A DNA stretch of 50,840 nt from Bhargavaea beijingensis. Lineage in GTDB: Bacteria > Bacillota > Bacilli > Bacillales_A > Planococcaceae. Positions 1 through 8,422 of the stretch are shown here, piece by piece; position 1 is the stretch's first letter, and each line of letters begins with the position of its first letter. The position numbers and the translations under genes were made by a program. The stretch is taken from positions 1 to 50,840 of the forward strand of contig NZ_FNAR01000018.1 of assembly GCF_900101985.1 (NCBI RefSeq), given 5' to 3'. The notes under the pieces were generated by a model. That model was not told the origin of the DNA. It did no database searches and was given only the letters and a program-made list of their open reading frames with translations.

Positions 1-183
1 AGTGCCGAAGCGGCCTGAACAGCTGCGACAGGCATAAGACGAACGGCGACGCGGGTCCTGACCCGCATAGCTGGACGGCTTATGACCCGAGCAGTTGGCC
101 GCTGAGGCCGGACCATGGCACGTGAAAAGATTTCGGTACTATACAATGTCTCGTTTATCCGGTTTTGAGCGAACAAGCTCAAG
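1..183 (+). other. 23S-5S rRNA internal spacer with large imperfect hairpin
   Basis: The window starts inside the spacer between 23S and 5S rRNA; the usual 23S 3' end (GGACTTAACC-like) is not visible, so 23S lies upstream. Bases 9-15 (AGCGGCC) pair with 97-103 (GGCCGCT), 33-38 (CATAAG) with 79-84 (CTTATG), and 51-56 (GCGGGT) with 61-66 (ACCCGC), so 9-103 folds into one long interrupted hairpin with a GUCCU-containing tip at 55-59. The rest, to 183, resembles the ordinary Bacillales spacer just before 5S (AATGTCTCGTTTATCC, then a GAGC...GCTC hairpin). No protein is supported here. Confidence 0.7.
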
Positions 184-300
<117 letters not shown>

Positions 301-306
301 ACAAAG

Positions 307-333
307 CCGTCTCCTGATGGAGGCGGTTTTTTT
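307..333 (+). terminator. rRNA operon terminator
   Basis: CCGTCTCC and GGAGGCGG form a stem around a TGAT loop, followed by TTTTTTT. It lies seven bases after 5S rRNA and ends the rrn transcript. Confidence 0.92.
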
Positions 334-365
334 GTGCGGAAAAATGGGGCATATTCTATTCCGCC

Positions 366-438
366 GAGTGTTAAGAAAGGACGCCTGAGTGTTAAGAAAA
401 GCCCCTTGAGTGTTAAGCAAACCCGCACGAGTGTTAAG
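366..438. repeat. Four direct copies of GAGTGTTAAG at exact 21-bp pitch (array A)
   Basis: GAGTGTTAAG begins at 366, 387, 408 and 429. The ten bases are identical in all four copies. The eleven bases between copies vary, though they often start AAA or CAA. The array sits between the rrn terminator and the tsaE operon. The rest of this gap (439-592) holds a TTGCAA/TACAAT-like patch around 515-530 and the tsaE ribosome site; I see no convincing gene in it. Confidence 0.9.
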
Positions 439-592
439 ACGCAGCGCCCCAACCATAATCCCTCTCTCCCGCCGGAAAATCCTCCGCTGCTCGATGTTCC
501 TGCTCCGCTGTTTTTGCAAAACACTACAATTTACCGGCTTTATCCTTTAAACTTGGGAAAGCAAAGGCTACAGAAGATGGAGTGACCAGATC

Positions 593-1045
593 ATGAATCA
601 TACAATCGATGTCCAGTCACAGGCAGAGACCGCCAGGCTGGCCGAGAAATTGGCTTCTTTGCTTGAAGGCGGAGAGGTGATTACGCTGGAAGGGGACCTC
701 GGGGCGGGGAAGACGACCTTTACCCAAGCGCTGGCAAAAGGGCTTGGCATCAAACGGACTGTCAGCAGCCCGACGTTCACCATCCTGAAGCAGTACGAAG
801 GCCGGCTGCCGCTGAACCATTTCGATGTGTACCGGCTGGCGGACAGCGGGGAGGACCTTGGCTGGGATGAACTTTTTTACGGGAACGCGGTCAGCGTCGT
901 GGAATGGGCACAGTATATCGAAGAAGAACTGCCCGAGGAGCGGCTGGACATTCAAATCCGGCGACTTGATGAGGAAGGCCGGCGGTTTTCGTTTGTCCCG
1001 CACGGCCTCCGTTATGAATCGGTGATGAAGGAGCTTATGCGATGA
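593..1045 (+). CDS. tsaE: tRNA threonylcarbamoyladenosine biosynthesis ATPase TsaE
   Basis: TsaE is the small cytoplasmic ATPase of the TsaB-TsaD-TsaE complex that makes t6A at position 37 of ANN-decoding tRNAs. The 150-residue product has the family length. A P-loop, GDLGAGKTTFTQ, lies at about residues 36-47, and SSPTF and ILKQYEGRLPLNHFDVYRL are typical family blocks. A GGAG about ten bases upstream supports the ATG at 593. The stop overlaps the tsaB start by four bases (ATGA), so translation is probably coupled. The order tsaE-tsaB-rimI-tsaD matches B. subtilis ydiB-ydiC-ydiD-gcp; thiL, which precedes it there, is replaced here by an rRNA operon. Confidence 0.95.
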   Translation: MNHTIDVQSQAETARLAEKLASLLEGGEVITLEGDLGAGKTTFTQALAKGLGIKRTVSSPTFTILKQYEGRLPLNHFDVYRLADSGEDLGWDELFYGNAVSVVEWAQYIEEELPEERLDIQIRRLDEEGRRFSFVPHGLRYESVMKELMR

Positions 1046-1752
1046 TCTGGCTTGGATTGGATACGGCGAATGCGCCCTTGTCGGTTGCCCTCGTCAGGGA
1101 CGGGGAGCTGCTTGCGGAATTGAATTCGGCCATGGGGCTGAACCATTCGGAAGGTGCGATGCCTGCCGTGGAGCAACTGCTGAAGAGAGCCGGCCTCCGC
1201 CCGGCTGATATCGATGCCATTGCGGTTTCTGAAGGGCCCGGTTCTTATACGGGTGTCCGGATTGGCGTGACAATCGCAAAGACCCTTGCATGGACGCTGG
1301 ACAAGCCGCTTGTCGGTGTATCGAGCTTGCGTGTGCTCGCCTCGAACATTTTCACTTATGGTGTCACGATCTGTCCCCTGATTGATGCAAGGAGGGGCAA
1401 TGTATATGCCGGGCTTTACCGGAGAAGACATGAAGACGGCACGCTCGACTGCCTTCTGGAAGACCGTCACATGGCGTTGTCCGATCTTCTCGGCCAACTA
1501 AAGAAAGAAGGCAATCCGGTCGTCTTCGTAGGTGAAGGTGCCAGAAAAAATGAAGAGGCTTTGAAACAAGCGCTCGGGGAGCTCGGCAGGCGCGCGCACT
1601 TTACCCAAGACATCCCGAGGGCTTCCCTGCTCATCACTGAAGCCCAGAAGGCGGAGCCTGAAGCCGTTCATGCCTTTGCTCCCGAATACCGCCGAATCAC
1701 CGAGGCCGAGGCCAACTGGCAGAAGGCGAACAGGGAGGCCGGGGAGAAATGA
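1042..1752 (+). CDS. tsaB: tRNA threonylcarbamoyladenosine biosynthesis protein TsaB
   Basis: TsaB is the ASKHA-fold, catalytically inactive partner of TsaD and a scaffold for the t6A synthase. The 236-residue protein starts LGLDTANAPLSVAL and contains SEGPGSYTGVRIG at about residues 71-83, the usual TsaB signature. It lacks the HxxxH metal motif of TsaD, as expected. It overlaps tsaE and rimI by four bases at each side, so the four genes form a tightly coupled operon. Confidence 0.95.
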   Translation: MIWLGLDTANAPLSVALVRDGELLAELNSAMGLNHSEGAMPAVEQLLKRAGLRPADIDAIAVSEGPGSYTGVRIGVTIAKTLAWTLDKPLVGVSSLRVLASNIFTYGVTICPLIDARRGNVYAGLYRRRHEDGTLDCLLEDRHMALSDLLGQLKKEGNPVVFVGEGARKNEEALKQALGELGRRAHFTQDIPRASLLITEAQKAEPEAVHAFAPEYRRITEAEANWQKANREAGEK

Positions 1753-2222
1753 GCGGCAGCACCTCACCGGTCATCGGTTTCCGGCAAATGCAGATCATGG
1801 ATGTGCCGGCGGTCTACCGGGTGGAGACGGATGCGTTCAGCTCGCCATGGACCATGGAAGCATTCGAGCAGGAAATGTTGCAGAATGAGTATGCGTATTA
1901 CCTGCTTGCCCTGGACGGTGAGGAGATTGTCGGGTATTGCGGCGCCTGGCTGATCCTCGATGAATGCCATATCACCAACGTCGCTGTGCTGACGGCTTAC
2001 CGGGGACACGGGATCGGCGAGGCTCTGATGCGGGAAGTGATGAGGCGCACAGCCGGCAAAGGCGCACGCGTGATGACGCTTGAAGTGCGGGTATCCAATG
2101 ATCCGGCACTCGGGCTCTACCGCAAACTGGGCTTTAAAGAGGGCGGCATCCGCCGCAGGTATTATACGGACAATGGCGAAGATGCCCTTGTCATGTGGAC
2201 GGAGCTGAATGAAGATGAATGA
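1749..2222 (+). CDS. rimI: Ribosomal protein S18 alanine N-acetyltransferase RimI
   Basis: This is a GNAT-fold acetyltransferase of 157 residues. The acetyl-CoA-binding region [17 protein letters not shown] follows the family pattern (Q/R)xxGxG/A, and [24 protein letters not shown] is the C-terminal RimI block. The family acetylates the N-terminal alanine of ribosomal protein S18; in Bacillales this copy sits between tsaB and tsaD. The ATG at 1749 overlaps the tsaB stop. Its 3' end overlaps tsaD by 14 bases if the first tsaD ATG is used. Confidence 0.92.
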   Translation: MSGSTSPVIGFRQMQIMDVPAVYRVETDAFSSPWTMEAFEQEMLQNEYAYYLLALDGEEIVGYCGAWLILDECHITNVAVLTAYRGHGIGEALMREVMRRTAGKGARVMTLEVRVSNDPALGLYRKLGFKEGGIRRRYYTDNGEDALVMWTELNEDE

Positions 2223-3237
2223 TATCCATATTCTCGGCATCGAGACGAGTTGTGACGAGACGGCGGCATCGGTCGTGAAAAACGGCCGCGAGATCCTTTC
2301 GAATGTCGTCGCATCGCAAATCGAGAGCCAGAAACGGTTCGGCGGCGTCGTGCCGGAAGTGGCGTCCCGTCTCCATGTCGAGCAGATTACACTCGTGATT
2401 GAAGAAGCGATGGAGCAGGCGGGCCTCCGGCCGGAAGATCTGGATGCGGTTGCCGTGACGGAAGGGCCGGGGCTTGTCGGAGCGCTTCTGATCGGTGTCA
2501 ATGCCGCAAAGGCGTTTGCGTTTGCACATGGGCTGCCGCTTATCGGGGTCCATCATATCGCCGGCCATGTGTATGCCAACCGGCTGGACGGCGGGATGGA
2601 GTTTCCCCTTGTGGCCCTGATCATTTCCGGCGGGCATACAGAACTGGTTTATATGGAGCGTGATGGCCAATTCGAGCTGATCGGCGAAACGCGGGATGAC
2701 GCAGCGGGAGAGGCGTACGACAAAGTCGCCCGCGTGCTTGGCCTGCCTTATCCGGGCGGCCCGCATATCGACCGGCTTGCGCATGAAGCGGAAGTTGCCG
2801 TCGAGTTCCCGCGTGCGCGTCTTGAGGAAGGTTCGTATGACTTCAGCTTCAGCGGGCTCAAGTCGGCGGTCATCAACCACGTCCACAATGCCCGGCAGAA
2901 GGGGCAGGAGGTCGGCACCGCAAGTGTGGCTGCCGGCTTCCAGGAAAGCGTCATCGACGTCGTCGTCGAGAAGACGGTCCGCGCAGCCAAAGAAAAAGGC
3001 GTTCGCCAGGTTATTGCGGCTGGCGGCGTATCGGCCAACAAGGGGCTTCGCGCAGCACTGGGGGAGGCATTGGAGAAACAAGGGATCCGTTTTTCCGTCC
3101 CGCCGCTTCATTTGTGCACGGATAATGCCGCGATGATTGCGGCTGCCGGCACCTCGATGTTCGAGGCCGGCATCCGGAGCGACATGTCGTTGAACGGCCG
3201 GCCGGGGATGGAATTGCTGTCCTGGTCGGCGGAATAA
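2209..3237 (+). CDS. tsaD: tRNA N6-adenosine threonylcarbamoyltransferase TsaD
   Basis: TsaD transfers the threonylcarbamoyl group from threonylcarbamoyl-AMP to A37 of tRNA. The 342-residue protein has the ASKHA N-terminus [10 protein letters not shown], the metal-binding HHIAGH at residues 115-120 (the HxxxH pair is H116 and H120), SGGHTELV and the late [12 protein letters not shown] and CTDNAAMIA blocks. ATG codons at 2209 and 2215 are both possible; the second gives [10 protein letters not shown], which fits homologues slightly better. It is the last gene of the t6A operon and is followed by a strong terminator. Confidence 0.96.
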   Translation: MKMNDIHILGIETSCDETAASVVKNGREILSNVVASQIESQKRFGGVVPEVASRLHVEQITLVIEEAMEQAGLRPEDLDAVAVTEGPGLVGALLIGVNAAKAFAFAHGLPLIGVHHIAGHVYANRLDGGMEFPLVALIISGGHTELVYMERDGQFELIGETRDDAAGEAYDKVARVLGLPYPGGPHIDRLAHEAEVAVEFPRARLEEGSYDFSFSGLKSAVINHVHNARQKGQEVGTASVAAGFQESVIDVVVEKTVRAAKEKGVRQVIAAGGVSANKGLRAALGEALEKQGIRFSVPPLHLCTDNAAMIAAAGTSMFEAGIRSDMSLNGRPGMELLSWSAE

Positions 3238-3248
3238 ATCAAGAGAAA

Positions 3249-3283
3249 TGGAGAGTCCGGTCTGCCGGACTCTCCTTCTTTTC
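3249..3283 (+). terminator. Terminator of the t6A operon
   Basis: GAGAGTCCGG (3251-3260) and CCGGACTCTC (3265-3274) form a perfect ten-base-pair stem with a TCTG loop, followed by CTTCTTTTC. It lies just after the tsaD stop. Confidence 0.88.
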
Positions 3284-3335
3284 GCCAGAAAGCGTCAGGT
3301 TCTGTCAAGAGGGAACATTTGTACTTATGCACATT

Positions 3336-3495
3336 TGTTGATAACTTGTTGATAAGTGTGTGATTTCCCTGTTAGTTATCCGCTGTTATTCACAGTTCGG
3401 TGTGTAAAACTCCGAAAAAAGCTGTGGACGAAGTGGGTAACTCTGTGAATATCCCGATATACCGGCATTTTCGCTGTTTATAAATCTGTGGAAAT
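3336..3495. promoter_or_regulatory. Cluster of DnaA-box-like 9-mers between tsaD and the ABC-F gene
   Basis: Against the consensus TTATCCACA I see TTATTCACA at 3386-3394 (one mismatch), two TTATCAACA on the minus strand (3336-3344 and 3347-3355, eleven bases apart, one mismatch each), and ATATTCACA on the minus strand (3444-3452, two mismatches). Weaker matches are TTATCCGCT (3376-3384) and, on the minus strand, TCGTCCACA (3423-3431) and ATTTCCACA (3487-3495). The region is AT-rich and not coding. From memory, the gcp-ydiF gap of B. subtilis is one of its stable non-origin DnaA-binding regions, and this is the same gap. Confidence 0.72.
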
Positions 3496-3518
3496 TCCAA
3501 GAGATCTGTTGGAAATAA

Positions 3519-3548
3519 TAACTGCCGCAGAAAAGGATCTGCGGCAGT
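3519..3548 (-). terminator. Terminator of the ABC-F gene
   Basis: ACTGCCGCAG (3521-3530) pairs with CTGCGGCAGT (3539-3548). Read on the minus strand the stem is followed by TATTATTT. It lies about 20 bases after the stop of the ABC-F gene. Confidence 0.85.
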
Positions 3549-3567
3549 GCCTACGGATAGGCTGAGT

Positions 3568-5505
3568 TTATGCTTCGTCCAGTTCCATCTGCAGTTCCAG
3601 CCAGCGTTCCATGCACGCTTCATGCATGACAGATGCCCTGTCGAGCTGTTCCTGGATTTCCTGAAGCTTCACATGGTCGTCTGCATGTTCAGGTTGGTTC
3701 AGCTCTTCTTCCAGGCGCTTGGTCTCCGCTTCAAGCGCCGCCATTTCTTCCTCGGCCTCGGCAAGTGCACGGCGGATGCGGCGTTCTTCGCGCTGCGCTT
3801 CCCGGTCCAGCGGAGCATTGGCCTTTTTGGCCGGAGCGGCAGGGCGGACCGCCTGCTGTTCGTTGGCGATTTCCGCCAGCAGCTCTTCCTGTTCCCGCTT
3901 TTTCTCGACATAGTAATCGTAATCTCCGAGGAACTCTTCTGCGCCTTCGGGAGACAGCTCGATCACCTTTGTCGCGATCCGGTTGATGAAATACCGGTCG
4001 TGGGAGACGAAGAGGAGCGTACCCGGATAGTCGAGCAGCGCGTTCTCGAGAACTTCCTTGCTGTCAAGATCCAGGTGGTTCGTCGGCTCGTCGAGGACGA
4101 GCGTGTTGGATTTCTCGAGCACCAGCTTTGCGAGCGCCAGGCGCGCCTTCTCACCGCCTGAAAGCGTGCTGACAGGCTTTGTCACGTCGTCTCCGGTAAA
4201 GAGGAAGCGGCCGAGCAGGGTGCGGATATCCTTTTCGTTCATGGTCGGCCAGTCGTTCCAGATTTCCTCGAGGACAGTGCCGTTCCCGGTGAGCTCCGCC
4301 TGTTCCTGGTCGTAGAAGCCGAATTCGACATTCGTGCCGAGGCCGATCGTTCCGGCAAGCTTCGGGAGCCGGCCGGTCAGCGTTTTCAGCAATGTGGATT
4401 TGCCGACGCCGTTCGGGCCGATAAAGGCGATGCGGTCTTCCCGGTAGACCCGGAAATCAAGCTGCCTGGAGACGGGTTCCTCCCGGTAGCCGATCGCGAG
4501 GTCACGGACGGCCATGACATCATTGCCGCTTTTCCTGCCGATATGGAAAGTGAACGCAGCTGACTTTTCGTCACCCTCAGGTGCGTCCATCCAGTCGGTT
4601 TTCTCAAGCACTTTCCTCCGGCTCTGCGCCATCTTCGTCGTGGACGCCCGGGCGATGTTTTTCTGGATGAACGCCTCGAGTTTCGCTTTTTCGTCCATCT
4701 GCTTCTCATACATCTTCCGGTCGCGCTCATAGTTTTTGGCTTTCTGCTCGAGGTAGGCGCTGTAATTGCCGATGTACTTCGCCACTTTCCGCCGGGAGAC
4801 CTCGTAGACGATCGTCACGACCTGGTCGAGGAAATAGCGGTCGTGGGAGACGATGAGAATCGCCCCTTCATAGCCCTGCAGATATTTCTCGAGCCAGCTG
4901 AGCGTTTCGATGTCCAGGTGGTTGGTCGGCTCATCGAGGATGAGGAGGCCGGGCTTCGACAGCAGGAGCCGGGCGAGCGCGAGCCGTGTCCGCTGGCCGC
5001 CGGAAAGGGTCCGGATCGGTTTGTTGTAGTCTTCCGTATAAAACCGCATGCCGTGAAGGACGGAGCGGGTCTCGGATTCGTACTGGTAGCCGCCGGTTTC
5101 AGCGAAGCGGTGCTGCAGCGCGTCGTAGGCATCCATCACTTTCTTGTACTCGGTTTCGTCGCCGTAGACGGACGGGTCGGCCATTTTCTGCTCGAGCGAG
5201 CGGAGTTCCCTTTCCATGGCGAAAAGCGGTTCGAACACGGTCATCATTTCTTCCCAGATCGTGCGCTCCGAATCAAGCCCGCTATGCTGGTCAAGATAGC
5301 CGATCCGCACGTCTTTCGGGATGATGATGTCGCCCTCGTCGCGGCCCATCTCGCCGGTGATGATCTTAAGCAGCGTCGATTTGCCGGCGCCGTTTCGGCC
5401 GACGAGCGCCACACGGTCTCTGTGCTGCACTTCCAATTTAACGCCGGAGAGGATTTCCTCCCCGGCGAATGATTTCGTCACGTTGTTCACTTGAAGGACG
5501 ATCAT
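3568..5505 (-). CDS. ABC-F family ribosome-associated ATPase (YdiF-like)
   Basis: This is a soluble tandem ABC ATPase of 645 residues without membrane segments, as in ABC-F translation factors that act at the ribosomal E site. ABC1 has Walker A GRNGAGKST at residues 36-44 and signature LSGGQRTRLALARLL. A basic linker (around 250-310, KNYERDRKMYEKQ and QSRRKVLEK) follows. ABC2 has GPNGVGKST, LSGGEKARLALAKLV and LVLDEPTNHLDL. The end is a charged coiled-coil tail (about 540-645). It is convergent with tsaD in the place of B. subtilis ydiF. Nothing distinguishes a housekeeping role from antibiotic protection; I favour housekeeping because of the conserved position. Confidence 0.92.
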   Translation of the reverse strand: MIVLQVNNVTKSFAGEEILSGVKLEVQHRDRVALVGRNGAGKSTLLKIITGEMGRDEGDIIIPKDVRIGYLDQHSGLDSERTIWEEMMTVFEPLFAMERELRSLEQKMADPSVYGDETEYKKVMDAYDALQHRFAETGGYQYESETRSVLHGMRFYTEDYNKPIRTLSGGQRTRLALARLLLSKPGLLILDEPTNHLDIETLSWLEKYLQGYEGAILIVSHDRYFLDQVVTIVYEVSRRKVAKYIGNYSAYLEQKAKNYERDRKMYEKQMDEKAKLEAFIQKNIARASTTKMAQSRRKVLEKTDWMDAPEGDEKSAAFTFHIGRKSGNDVMAVRDLAIGYREEPVSRQLDFRVYREDRIAFIGPNGVGKSTLLKTLTGRLPKLAGTIGLGTNVEFGFYDQEQAELTGNGTVLEEIWNDWPTMNEKDIRTLLGRFLFTGDDVTKPVSTLSGGEKARLALAKLVLEKSNTLVLDEPTNHLDLDSKEVLENALLDYPGTLLFVSHDRYFINRIATKVIELSPEGAEEFLGDYDYYVEKKREQEELLAEIANEQQAVRPAAPAKKANAPLDREAQREERRIRRALAEAEEEMAALEAETKRLEEELNQPEHADDHVKLQEIQEQLDRASVMHEACMERWLELQMELDEA

Positions 5506-5636
5506 AGTCTACACCCCTATTCTTCTACAGTTTACTGGATAGGGGGCAGCCCGCGCAACGGCGCGACTTTACAGGAATCACGGGCTCAGGTAAGATGGTA
5601 ACGGCTCACGCACGGACGGTTTTGATGGAGGCTATC

Positions 5637-6293
5637 ATGAAAGATGAAATTCAACGGGTCCCGCAGGCGACCTCAAAGCGTCTGCCGCTGTACTACCGAT
5701 TTATCCAGAAGCTTGCCAACGAAGGGAAGGAGCGCGTCTCTTCCCAGGAACTGAGCGAGGCGATGAAGATCGACTCCGCCACGATCCGGAGGGATTTCTC
5801 CTATTTCGGAGCGCTCGGGAAGAAGGGCTACGGCTACGATGTCCGCCGGCTGCTGGAATTCTTCCGGAAGACGCTCGATCAGGATGAGGCGGTCAATATC
5901 GCGCTTGTAGGCGTCGGAAGCCTCGGCAATGCATTTCTGAAATATAATTTCGAGAAAAACCATAACACCCGGATTGTGGTGGCATTCGATCCCAATGCGG
6001 ACGAGGAAGGGACGATGTCAAACGGCATCCCGATCTTCCTGCCCGAGCGGCTGGAGGAAAAGCTGCCGGGCTTCGGCGTCCAGATGGCTGTCCTTACCGT
6101 CCCGGCACGCGCCGCACAGGACATGACCGACCGCCTGGCAGCGCTCGGCGTCAAAGGCATCCTGAACTTCGCCCCGGTACGCCTGAACGTTCCCGACGGA
6201 ATCCGTGTCCACTCGATCGATCTGTCTGTCGAGATGCAGGCGCTTATCTACGCCATCCGGAACGACGAAAAGAATTCACAAACATCCGTTTGA
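5637..6293 (+). CDS. rex: Redox-sensing transcriptional repressor Rex
   Basis: Rex senses the NADH/NAD+ ratio and represses fermentative and respiratory genes. The product has 218 residues from the ATG at 5637, chosen because GGAGG (5627-5631) precedes it by five bases and homologues begin close to [14 protein letters not shown]; a longer frame from 5595 has no such support. The winged helix covers about 1-80 ([21 protein letters not shown]), then a Rossmann fold with GVGSLG at 92-97. A domain-swapped C-terminal helix ([17 protein letters not shown]) ends the protein. It sits between ydiF and tatA as in B. subtilis. Confidence 0.95.
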   Translation: MKDEIQRVPQATSKRLPLYYRFIQKLANEGKERVSSQELSEAMKIDSATIRRDFSYFGALGKKGYGYDVRRLLEFFRKTLDQDEAVNIALVGVGSLGNAFLKYNFEKNHNTRIVVAFDPNADEEGTMSNGIPIFLPERLEEKLPGFGVQMAVLTVPARAAQDMTDRLAALGVKGILNFAPVRLNVPDGIRVHSIDLSVEMQALIYAIRNDEKNSQTSV

Positions 6294-6354
6294 TTAATTG
6301 GAGTTTGGTGTCATTTTGGTGTAGAATTGAACTATTAACAAGGGAGGTGCCGTC

Positions 6355-6546
6355 ATGTCACCAGGTCCATTGAGTCTGATCATCATCGCCATCGTCGCAC
6401 TCATCATCTTCGGGCCGAAAAAGCTTCCTGAGTTCGGCAAAGCGATCGGTTCGTCGCTCCGTGAATTCAAGAATGCCACGAAAGGCCTTGTGGACGACGA
6501 CGACGACAGCACGAAGAAAGCTGCCGACCAGAAAGACGCCAAGTGA
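6355..6546 (+). CDS. tatA: Sec-independent protein translocase subunit TatA
   Basis: This is a 63-residue Tat pore-forming subunit. One N-terminal membrane helix (about 6-20, [15 protein letters not shown]) is followed by the [14 protein letters not shown] hinge and amphipathic helix. A short acidic and basic tail ([15 protein letters not shown]) ends the protein. GGGAGGT ten bases before the ATG is a clear ribosome site. It is followed after 26 bases by tatC, so it corresponds to the TatAy-TatCy pair of B. subtilis, which exports folded, cofactor-containing proteins. Confidence 0.95.
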   Translation: MSPGPLSLIIIAIVALIIFGPKKLPEFGKAIGSSLREFKNATKGLVDDDDDSTKKAADQKDAK

Positions 6547-6572
6547 TGGCGCCCCGTTAGGACGTTATCGTT

Positions 6573-7376
6573 ATGAATGAAAAGCAACTTTCGATTATTG
6601 AGCATATAGAAGAATTGAGAAAACGGCTGATGATCATCGTCGTTTTCTTCTTGTTTGCGGTGGTGGCAGGATTTTTCCTGGCTCCTCCGGTCATCCAGTT
6701 CCTGCAGAGCAGCGATGAGGCGGAACAGTTCACGCTGAATGCTTTCAACGTGGCCGACCCGATGATCATTTATCTGAAGGTGATCGTCTTCGTCGGGTTC
6801 GTTCTCGTCTCGCCGGTGATCCTGTATCAGCTCTGGGCGTTTATCGCGCCGGGGCTGTCGCCGACGGAGCGGCGGGTGACCCTCAGCTACATCCCGTACG
6901 CCTTTCTCCTGTTTCTTGCCGGGATCAGCTTTTCGTACTTTATCCTGTTCCCGTACGTCATTTCATTTATGACAAGTCTGTCGGATACTTTGGCGATCCA
7001 GCAGACGATCGGAATCAACGAATACTTTAATTTCCTGTTCCAGATCACGGTGCCGTTCGGGATCGTCTTCCAACTGCCGGTCGTGCTTTTGTTCCTGTCA
7101 CGGCTCGGCATCCTGAATCCGGAGGTTCTCGTGAAGTTCAGGAAGTACAGTTATTTTGTTCTCTTTGTACTCGCGGCCTTTATCACGCCGCCCGACCTGT
7201 TCTCGCACCTGTTCACAACGGTGCCGCTCATCATCCTGTACGAGATCAGCGTCAGCATTTCCCGTGTCGGCTACCGGAAGTTCCTGAAGGCCGAGGAAAA
7301 GCGCCTGGAGGAAGAAAGGGAAGCGGAGCGGGAACGCATCCTCAAAGAACAGCAAGAACGCCTCAATGCGGACTGA
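6573..7376 (+). CDS. tatC: Sec-independent protein translocase subunit TatC
   Basis: TatC recognises twin-arginine signal peptides. The 267-residue product begins with the cytoplasmic segment containing IEHIEELRKRLM, has six hydrophobic segments typical of the family, and includes the conserved FIAPGLSPTERR and LFQLPVVLLFLSRLGI-type blocks. A highly charged C-terminal tail (KAEEKRLEEEREAERERI) extends past the last helix. The ribosome site is weak (AGGA), which suggests coupling to tatA. Its last codons form the left arm of the terminator. Confidence 0.95.
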   Translation: MNEKQLSIIEHIEELRKRLMIIVVFFLFAVVAGFFLAPPVIQFLQSSDEAEQFTLNAFNVADPMIIYLKVIVFVGFVLVSPVILYQLWAFIAPGLSPTERRVTLSYIPYAFLLFLAGISFSYFILFPYVISFMTSLSDTLAIQQTIGINEYFNFLFQITVPFGIVFQLPVVLLFLSRLGILNPEVLVKFRKYSYFVLFVLAAFITPPDLFSHLFTTVPLIILYEISVSISRVGYRKFLKAEEKRLEEEREAERERILKEQQERLNAD

Positions 7377-7394
7377 CCGCATGAGGCGTTTTTT
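7357..7394 (+). terminator. tatAC terminator
   Basis: AACGCCTCAATGCGG (7357-7371) pairs, with one bulged A, with CCGCATGAGGCGTT (7377-7390), followed by a T run to 7394. The left arm lies inside the tatC coding sequence. Confidence 0.88.
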
Positions 7395-7457
7395 GTGTGA
7401 GGGGAGGCCAAGCGGTACGCCGGACCCGATCCTCCGGTCATTTCGAGGACTCCCAAA

Positions 7458-7494
7458 ATAAAAGCCGCATTCCCCGCGCGGGAATGCGGCTTTG
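7458..7494 (-). terminator. Terminator of the CPBP protease gene
   Basis: AAAGCCGCATTCC and GGAATGCGGCTTT (7461-7493) form a long stem around a GC-rich loop, with a T-rich stretch after it on the minus strand (TTTTATTTTGG). It lies directly after the stop at 7498. Confidence 0.85.
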
Positions 7495-7497
7495 CAC

Positions 7498-8223
7498 TCA
7501 CTGCATATTTGCTATGCGCTCCATCTGGTCGATAAACTCCTGGATCTTGTCGATGTTCAGCTGGACCGCCATGACGAATCCATTCAGAAGCATATGCGCG
7601 ATGATCGATGTGATCAGACGCTTTGTCACATGGTAAAGGAATGCGAAGATGAATCCGGATGCGGCATACAGAAGAATGTGCGTAAAGTCCAAATGCACCG
7701 CCGCAAATACCAGCGAGCTTACCGCAGCCGCAACAAAGAAGTTCGTCCGGTCGACGAGTCCGCCAAATATGATCCGGCGGAAGATGAATTCCTCCAGAAT
7801 CGGGGCGAACAGCACGACTGCGACAATGGCGACGGGTGCCATGTCGGCAACCGACACGAGGGCCGCCGTGTTGTCGGAGCCGGGCTCGATGCCGAGCGCC
7901 TGCTCGATCATCCCGGCGGCACCCTGGCCGAACAGCACCATGAAGAATCCCGCAATCCCGAGGACGATGGCCACCCACAGAGGGGACCGCTTGCCTTTGG
8001 GCGTCTTGAAATAGTGCTTGTCCCTGCCGGAGAGGAGCAGTGCCGCAATGGTCGTGATGCCAAATGCGATGAACATCCACCAGCCGGAAGCGGCAAGATA
8101 GGCCTCCTGAGGGGTACGGCCGTCAGATACGAACGGAATCACGAGCGGCAATCCGACTACGGCGGACAGCTGGGCGATGATGTAGATGATGAAAATCCAT
8201 AAGGAAGTATGTGATTTTTTCAC
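7498..8223 (-). CDS. ydiL: CPBP family intramembrane glutamic endopeptidase (YdiL-like)
   Basis: This is a polytopic membrane protein of 241 residues in the CAAX-protease and bacteriocin-processing (ABI/CPBP) family. The active-site motifs are all present: E144-E145 with R149 (LEEFIFRR), H177 in FAAVHLD, and H210 with N214 (HMLLNG). In B. subtilis the gene upstream of groES in the opposite direction is ydiL, and the arrangement here is the same. Substrates are not known. It starts with MKKSHTSLW, a short cytoplasmic tail before the first helix. Confidence 0.88.
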   Translation of the reverse strand: MKKSHTSLWIFIIYIIAQLSAVVGLPLVIPFVSDGRTPQEAYLAASGWWMFIAFGITTIAALLLSGRDKHYFKTPKGKRSPLWVAIVLGIAGFFMVLFGQGAAGMIEQALGIEPGSDNTAALVSVADMAPVAIVAVVLFAPILEEFIFRRIIFGGLVDRTNFFVAAAVSSLVFAAVHLDFTHILLYAASGFIFAFLYHVTKRLITSIIAHMLLNGFVMAVQLNIDKIQEFIDQMERIANMQ

Positions 8224-8314
8224 GTGGAGAATCCTTTCCTGAAGCTTATCCTTCTCTCCCGATTGTAGAGGGTATGAAGGGAAAGTTCAAAGCGGAAACT
8301 TTTAGACTTTCCGC

Positions 8315-8343
8315 TTGCAAAATGGAAGGGGATTCATTATGAT
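8315..8343 (+). promoter_or_regulatory. SigA promoter of groESL
   Basis: TTGCAA (8315-8320), a 17-base spacer and TATGAT (8338-8343) give a good SigA promoter. The start point expected near 8350 places the CIRCE operator across and just after it. Confidence 0.85.
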
Positions 8344-8353
8344 AAGAATTGTG

Positions 8354-8380
8354 TTAGCACTCCCCAACATTGAGTGCTAA
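8354..8380. promoter_or_regulatory. CIRCE operator (HrcA binding site)
   Basis: TTAGCACTC (8354-8362), nine bases, then GAGTGCTAA (8372-8380) is a perfect match to the CIRCE inverted repeat bound by the heat-shock repressor HrcA. It lies at the groESL transcription start, so groESL should be HrcA-controlled. hrcA itself is not in the window. Confidence 0.97.
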
Positions 8381-8422
8381 CAAACGACAAATAACGACAT
8401 CAGATTGAGGAGGGTGTTTCAC

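Noticed and set aside
1-110. 3' end of 23S rRNA
   Set aside because: The expected terminal helix and GGACTTAACC-type end are absent, and the sequence folds on itself as a separate hairpin.
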